Part shown: in pieces, positions 58,163-64,000 of the stretch
Numbering within the stretch: the stretch's first letter is position 1
How the letters are laid out: each line of letters begins with the position of its first letter
Origin: Polytrichum commune
Lineage: Eukaryota > Streptophyta > Polytrichopsida > Polytrichales > Polytrichaceae
Direction of reading: 5' to 3'
Assembly: GCA_950295325.1 (NCBI GenBank)
Contig: OX485804.1
Coordinates: forward strand, 10,044,001-10,108,000
Length of the DNA: 64,000 nucleotides
Notes under the pieces: generated by a model
Database searches by the model: none
Told to the model about the DNA's origin: nothing
Seen by the model: only the letters and a program-made list of their open reading frames with translations
Position numbers and translations under genes: made by a program

Positions 58163-60364
58163 ATGGCCAACAGCGACAACACCACCTACGGTTCCGCTTT
58201 CGATGACTCTGCCAAGCGCGGGTTAGGGTCGTAACCTGATCTGCCTATTGTTTCTCTCATGTATCATCTCGATTGCATGCAAGATGCAGTGTTCATTGGT
58301 GGCGTAATGATGGAGTTCTGATTGTTTTTTTTTAGTGCGCTACTTAGTTTTGCACATTTTGGGTTTGCATCCCATTATGTCTGAGATGTAAACCCTTGCT
58401 ATGTAAAATGCTACTGTTTCGTTAACAGCAGTTTTCTGTGTTTATCAATTGTTTGCGATTGACGAGTGAACGGGACATGGTTGTTTTGGCATATAGCATG
58501 CTGATAGTAGCTATTCCGATCTCGAGAACTTGGATGCGTCGAGGAGAGCTATGTTCATAAGAATCTTGGAGGAGAGGGTTCTTGGTGAGGTGTACTGGTG
58601 GATTAGGGAAGGTGGTGCTTTGTACGTAACGGTATTTTGTTTTCTCCATGGGTTGTTTTCTCTTCGTGACCTTTCCATGTTCTGGAATGCAGTAGGGACA
58701 ATGCCGACAAAGCCATGACTGACGCAGGGAATGCTGCTCAAGATTCCTACGCGGCTGGAAAGGCTAAAGCCTCTCAAGCAGCCGATGCTGCCAAGGACTA
58801 CTCCAAGCAGGCTGGCGACAAAGCCTCCGAGGCTTGGGGAGCCGCCAAGGACACCACCAAGCAGGTATAGCACTCGCCTGCTTCCATATTTTCCATAAAT
58901 TGTAAAGTCACTTGTCATGGCGAAACGTGCCTGTGAACATTCACAATCTGATGATGGAACATTCAAAGAAACATGTTGGAACATCTTGCCGAAGGTCGAA
59001 AATGTTGTAAATAATTTTGTTTGTTGCTTTTTATAACTTTTTATGCTATTAGAGGATTGTATATAATTGAGTTGATTGTGCAGGCTGCCGGTGATGCTCA
59101 AGATTATACACAACAGAAGGCAGGTGAGGCACAAGATGCCTCCCAGTCTGGATACGACCATGCTGCAAACAACGCACAGAACAGTGCTCAACAAGGAAAG
59201 ACAATTTTGCAGTCTGTCGTAGACAGCGTTTCTGCAACTGCAGCCTCTGTCAAGAATGCTGTCGTTGGAAATGCAACAGTTGCCAAGGACAACACATATG
59301 CTGGAGCACAGAAGACCACCGATGTCACGAGCCAGAAGGTCGGTGAGGCGCAGGATGGGTTGAAGAACTTGTCTATCTCCGCACAAGACAAGGCAGCTGA
59401 GGGAACACAAGCTACCAAGGGTTACGTACAGCAGGCTGTAGACCAGGTTGTGCAAACCGCTTACGCTGTGAAGGATGCAGTTGTAGCCAAAAGCAGCCAA
59501 GCAGCCGATACCGCCGTTGCAGCGAAAGATAACACTGTGCAATATTCCAAGGATACGTACAACTCCGCAGCACAGAAGGCCGCAGACACAACAAACGCAA
59601 CCACCGACACACTTGTCTCTGCTAAGGACACCGCTGTCCAAAAGGCACAAGATACTTACAACTACGCCGCAGATACAGCTAACCAAGCTTACAATTACGC
59701 TACAGGCACCGCTGTGTCTGCTAAGGATACTACTGTGAATACCACTACTGATGCATACAACGCTACTGTTGACAAGGCATACCAGGCTAAGGACACAACC
59801 GCTCAGATGGCCACCGACGCATTCAACACCGTTGCGGATAAGACTGTTGCAGCAAAGGATACAGCTGTGGACACTGCATCTCGTTCCTACAACGTTGCGG
59901 CCGAGAAGGCTGCTGCTGCAAAGGATCAGACAGTGCAAGCTGCACAGTCTGCATATGGTACTGCCGCAGATAAGACTACTCAGGGTTACAATGTTGCTGC
60001 TGATAAGTCTGCACAGGGTTACAATGTAGCTGCTGATAAGGTTGGGGCTGCGAAGGATACTACTATGGCGTATGCTGACCAGGGCAAGAACATTGCTGCT
60101 GACAAGGCAGGTGCTGCCAGAGATGCAACCATGGAATATACAAACCAGGGCAAGAATGTCGCTGCTGACAAGACCGAGCAGGCTGCGGAGTACACCAGGG
60201 CTAATGCTGCCGCAACGAAAGATCAGCAAGGTAAGCCCGGGTTGATGCAAAGCGTGGGTGATTCATTGTGGTCGGTGAAGGAATCTATCCTGGGAAAGGC
60301 AAACAATGCTGCTGCACAGACGCAAGATGTTGCTGCAGATGCACAGAGGCAAAGTAAACAATGA
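58163..60364 (+). CDS. Late embryogenesis abundant protein, group 3-like (gene B)
   Basis: Exons 58163-58221, 58693-58864 and 59084-60364 give 503 aa, starting MANSDNTTYGSAFDDSAKRG. Exon 2 has two adjacent acceptors (CAG at 58692, TAG at 58695), so the alternative product lacks one Arg. The protein is very hydrophilic, without Cys and nearly without Trp. It is built of amphipathic Ala/Lys/Asp/Thr repeats of LEA_4 type (AAKDYSKQAGDKASEAWGAA; TAVSAKDTTVNTTTDAYNA; YNVAADK). A LQSVVDSVSATAASVKNAVV block and the C-terminal LMQSVGDSLWSVKESILGKA resemble LEA gene A. LEA group 3 proteins fold into helices on drying and protect membranes and enzymes. The upstream ABRE/DRE elements agree with stress induction. 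No targeting signal is evident. Confidence 0.88.
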
Positions 60365-62459
60365 AGTTTGTAGAAAGGACTTAGCAAGTTGAGTAGGGTA
60401 GCGGTAGTATGTAGATGGTAATATGTGAGATTTTGTACAAAGCAGGAGATTTATATGTAGATCGAAGTATATGTATACTTGTTTATGGGTATTGATCTGT
60501 ATATGTTGGCTCTGGCAGTTTTGTAGATTAGCAGCTCCAGCATCATGGAGGTGGTGGTGATCTACGTTAGGGCAAGATCGAAGAATCGTTCCGATACTCC
60601 TGAAGGCTATGAAGATTGGTCAATTTATATTCCCCTTATTTGATTCATTTTTCTTGGGTTGCATTGTACATTGCCCACCTGGGCGCGCAAATGTGACGAG
60701 GTAGGAAAGGTCTTGTACATGCTTCTTATCATTGATAGTCGCGGTAGGGTTGAAATTTTTGTTGGTGAGACAGTGGTACTTGAGTATCAAAATGTAAGTC
60801 TACCAATATGCATGTCTGCATGACATTTTTTCCAATAGAAACAAGGTGCAATTAGATATCCAGGAACGGTTTTGATGTATTTTTTTTTTCCCCCTTATTG
60901 ATCTGGAGTATCTCAACTTTGTAATCTTTCAGTAATATTCTGCTGCTAATAGCAGTATGTCACTCACTCTCATTGCGGCATCATTGTTTTTCAATGTTTG
61001 TATTGGTTTTGTTACGTTATATGTGAATTGAAAAAGCTAATGGGACTAGAAGTATATAAGTCTGAAAGCAAACTAATTATCTGCAGTGGCGCAGTGCGGT
61101 AGCCTCCGTGAGGTGTAGAGGCTAATGTCAGCCTGATGTGTAGTTGACTTTGAAGATTGTGTATCCTTGCAATTATATTGTTAAGTACCCTCTAAATTAC
61201 TAAAGATCATTTTAATATTCTGGTGAAAGAATATTCCTTGGTACCCAAAACTCAAATGCACTACATTTTCTCACATCGATAGTGAAGTAAATTACCCAAC
61301 AAAATTTGTCGCAATTGTATGCCTCCATGTGAATAGTAAATTGAATTATATTCTGCCATATCTAACTGACAGTTTAATATTTGTGCATCTGCTGTGTGCA
61401 TGTGTTATTAATTGTTCGACAATCAATTATTTACAGTCAATAATAAAACATTTTAATTGAAAGCAGTGATGGGGGAATTTTTTTGGGCATAATTGGGTTA
61501 GATCCTAGCGTTTGCAAGTCCAACCGGTTTACATGTTGACATCCTCCGGGTTTCCTTTATTAAATTAGGATATATTCTCTAAATTCCTTTAAAATGATCG
61601 GTATTTTCCTGCAGTCTTAAACTTCAACCGGTTATTTCTCAAACTCAACCGGTTCATCTGTAACTAACTGTCAGTTCTGCCCGATCATAGATTGAAAGTT
61701 GAAATGTGTTTACAACGGCAACTCAACTTGTCCTTGGTATGAAGATTAGTATGCAGATTAGAAGTGTTGAAACAGATTTAGTGCCATACTATACGTGGTG
61801 GGTTATGTTGTATGACATGTCTATGCCTTTACATCTAAACTGGTAATACTCTCAAACTAATGTGATATCATTTTAACATTCTGTATGAATGAAGAGTACT
61901 ATTGTATCTGAAGTCAAATAAACTTCGGTCGGTTTCTCTGGTTTTAACATTTAATACTGTAGCCACTGCAATACTGTAGAATTACCACTGAACTTTGCTA
62001 ACTTCAAGCCACATATATTCACTCAAAAGCATCGTCAAAATAATTATTGTTGCATTTGGAGTACACATTTGGAATCCTCCACTTTAAAATCAAAAAGCAA
62101 ATTGAAATAGGCAATCCGTCAAAAGGAAAAGCTACGGCTTGCCAATAACATATGGTATGTTTACAATGTCACTTGAAACTGTAGTGCTTTCTATCCACAA
62201 GGTTTCCAGTTGCTACCTACCACATGTCACCTCCTGTGATTGTATTCAGGTTAATCATTTGCTGAAAGTTGAAAGGAGGAGCTTTAGCACATTATTGTGC
62301 AACTTGTGCGAGTATTCCCTGTAGAGGAAAAAGGAGATATTAATGTTAGCATTTCCAAGTTAATCTCCACATTGGATCATTCAAAACATTACTACTTGGG
62401 TTGCTTGAGTGATGCTCATGTAACGTAGACGCGCCTAAATAGAACATAGCAAGAGTCTG
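60365..62459. other. 3' flank of LEA gene B and intergenic DNA
   Basis: The first few hundred bases are presumably the LEA 3' UTR. Positions 61080-61110 contain TGGCGCAGTGCGGTAG, a tRNA A-box-like sequence without a matching B box, possibly a degraded SINE. Positions 61500-61685 repeat the element of LEA gene A intron 3. No gene is supported. Confidence 0.4.
61500..61685 (+). repeat. Dispersed repeat, partner of 41500-41705
   Basis: AAGTCCAACCGGTT, GATATATTCT, ATTCCTTTAAAATGATC, AGTCTTAAACTT, TATTTCTCAAACT and ATCTGTAACTAACTG match the copy in intron 3 of LEA gene A, in the same order and orientation. Confidence 0.6.
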
Positions 62460-62720
62460 GACACCTAAGTTATAAGTGTGTTGTATGTGGTTAGGTGTGG
62501 ATCCAAAAATGACACTAGAAAATATATTTTGTTTACAGGAGATTGGAGTACATGCTCCAAATATGCTCACCATTCGAAGCTCAATAGCTAACATGATTGT
62601 GGGGACCTATATGACCCACTTGATGAGCACACGAATCTTCACTTTGATACTGAATAAGAGATTCATACAAACTCTGAAGATTTTGAGGAAAATGTCTACA
62701 GGCACAAAAGTTTTTGCTAA
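62460..62720 (-). repeat. Dispersed repeat X, reversed copy
   Basis: Read on the minus strand: ATCAAAGTGAAGATTCGTG, GGTCATATAGGTCCCC, GTTAGCTATTGAGCTTCGAA and TTTTGGATCCACACCTAACC, in the same order as copies 1-4. The overlapping plus-strand open frame 62476-62811 is therefore probably not a gene. Confidence 0.65.
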
Positions 62721-62812
62721 TCATCTTGCACTAATTGTGTTTTCCATATCCTACGAGAAGTGGGCACAGAGAGAGAAGTATTTAAATAATGCACGACTAC
62801 CTTATACATGAT

Positions 62813-64000
62813 TTAGTCTTGGAAATCTGTGAATTCCACCGTGCCCATGCTCCAGACGTCCACTTTGTGCGCAGTCACCGGGACGGAGCCATTGTTGAAG
62901 AGGAAGACATGAGCATTGGTTCCTTGAGCATATTGTGGATACACTCTTGATGTGATGACTGTCCGGCCACCTTGTGCAAATGTTTCCACCACAGAGTGGT
63001 CCACCTGTGGGCAAGCAATATAGTCAAAGTCGAGAGAAACAAATTGACGTGTAAAGTGAAGACAATGCCTTGAAATTGATATGACTTAGGGAGATCAAAT
63101 CCCTTATTTTGCCAGTTAAGATGTTTCGAATAGGAACAAGCTTGGATATACCTAAGCTCTCTGTATTTGAAGATTATGTTTGTGGGAAATGGAAACCTGT
63201 AGTACTGTGAGTTTGAAGGTTATGTTTCTTGGAAATGGACACCTATTAATATAGGATGAGTCTCTTTAACTTTGATTTGAGGTGCCCTTGCATAAGGGTG
63301 GAGCCTGAGTGTGGGAAGCAAGAATCAAGGAAATCCCAAGTGCAACTGACTTATTGTTCATAAAAACATCGTAAAAACCTTACAATGTTTCTAAATCTAG
63401 ACTACCATATTGGGATCTAGGTGACAGATTCGTGGAGAATTTAGTGGTTACGGAGGCTGTCCCCGTGAGCAACCGGAAACCCACGTAGCCTTAAAGTTGT
63501 ACTTAATAATCTGGAACTCTCCGAGGTTTTACAATAGTCATCATGTCTGTTTTAAAGTTTGGTCTGTGAATTGGGCCAGAGATTTGAGTACACTCACAAG
63601 AAGTCGCAGTGTAAGATGTTCATCATCTTCATAGATGTGGACATAGCTGCCATAAGTTGTTTTATCCGCCATCAAGCTCGCTGAAGCTGTAGACCTGTAT
63701 CCAAGGGCGAACACATGGCCAAGATGGTGAGACATTATAATCTCCGGAGAGACAATTAACCCTTGATATGTCCTGAGCATTCCATAATGCAAGTCACAAG
63801 TCTAGAATGAACAGGTGTTTGCTCCCAGTGTTGGTCTGGTATCGTTTTTTTTCTGATACTCTTCGGATATATATAACGAAGATTTCATATTTTCTGATAC
63901 CAATACAGTATGGGTATTTGACATTATTGTTGTTTTCGATACCATTCAAGTCTCTATACCATGCAAGAACCTTCATACTTAAGAGAAACCTTCCTAGTAC
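62813..64000 (-). CDS. Beta-fructofuranosidase (GH32 invertase), 3' end
   Basis: Acid invertase, hydrolysing sucrose to glucose and fructose. Two terminal coding exons are visible: 63694-63598 (32 codons plus one base) and 63004-62813 (64 codons with stop). The coding portion in view is the C-terminal beta-sandwich: [18 protein letters not shown], then across the intron [20 protein letters not shown], then [11 protein letters not shown] and [17 protein letters not shown](I/V)VE.FAQGGR..ITSRVYP is highly diagnostic of plant invertases. Donor CTTCTT|GTGAGT and acceptor CCCACAG|GTGGAC join in frame. The catalytic NDPNG and WECPDF regions would lie to the right, outside the window. Positions 63695-64000 look intronic. 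Cell-wall and vacuolar forms cannot be told apart from this part. Confidence 0.9.

Noticed and set aside
58511..60250. 579-codon open frame on the minus strand, Cys/Leu/Ser-rich
   Set aside because: It is exactly antisense to LEA gene B. The biased Ala/Lys/Asp/Thr repeat codons of the LEA gene leave the opposite frame without stops. It has no family resemblance or splice logic of its own.
61082..61110. tRNA-like A box (TGGCGCAGTGCGG)
   Set aside because: There is no B box or cloverleaf downstream. At most it is a degraded tRNA-derived SINE, too weak to annotate.
62476..62811. 111-codon plus-strand frame
   Set aside because: It lies across a reversed copy of dispersed repeat X, with no recognised protein family.

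Overview
This window is nuclear DNA of a land plant. It carries spliced genes with GT-AG introns, a plastid-type solanesyl diphosphate synthase, a SUMO E1 subunit, cytosolic ribosomal protein S9, a plant-type TBC RabGAP, two late-embryogenesis-abundant (LEA)-like proteins and a plant-type invertase. They sit in AT-rich DNA full of small non-autonomous transposons. The RPS9 N-terminus (MVHVSFYRNYG) and the LEA content would suit a bryophyte-grade plant, but that is a weak inference and I would not name a species. No bacterial, organellar or viral gene was seen. I found no convincing tRNA or rRNA gene and no CRISPR array.

Layout. 1-4190: AT-rich intergenic DNA with a two-copy tandem repeat. 4191-5182: a deleted pogo/Tigger-like transposon. 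5951-9306 (-): solanesyl diphosphate synthase, six exons. 9.7-10.45 kb: a tandem duplication. 11.8 kb: a long foldback hairpin. 12.5-16.5 kb: an island of miniature inverted-repeat elements (MITEs) of several families. 18887-24058 (-): SAE2, eleven exons. 24.1-31.7 kb: gene-poor. 31.7-32.7 kb: five degenerate hairpin-bearing tandem units lying just 3' of RPS9 (32945-33987, -). 36355-38919 (+): intronless TBC gene with a large amplified insert inside its GAP domain. 40970-44329 (-): LEA-like gene A. 44.3-58.1 kb: repeat-rich, gene-poor, holding a second pogo-like element (52075-52764), interstitial telomere repeats and an orphan signal-peptide exon. 58163-60364 (+): LEA gene B. 62813 to the right edge (-): 3' end of a GH32 beta-fructofuranosidase that continues beyond the window.

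The genes are independent housekeeping or stress loci rather than a cluster. The two LEA genes are the one plausible functional pair. They share an LQSV...SVKxAxVGxA motif, both encode Cys-free hydrophilic proteins, and both have abscisic-acid-response-like ACGTGGC elements upstream; gene B also has DRE-core (RCCGAC) sites. Exon boundaries were deduced by hand from reading frame, GT-AG sites and remembered family alignments. Every multi-exon model closes in frame (463, 617, 199, 300 and 503 residues).

The most unusual material is: (i) a MITE family whose 23-bp ends are themselves near-perfect palindromes; (ii) the hairpin array beside RPS9; (iii) the repeat array inserted between the two halves of the TBC domain, whose units carry a copy of the sequence at the downstream junction; (iv) two internally deleted pogo-like elements retaining only transposase ends; and (v) a roughly 1-kb GC-richer segment carrying an orphan signal-peptide exon inside a dispersed repeat.
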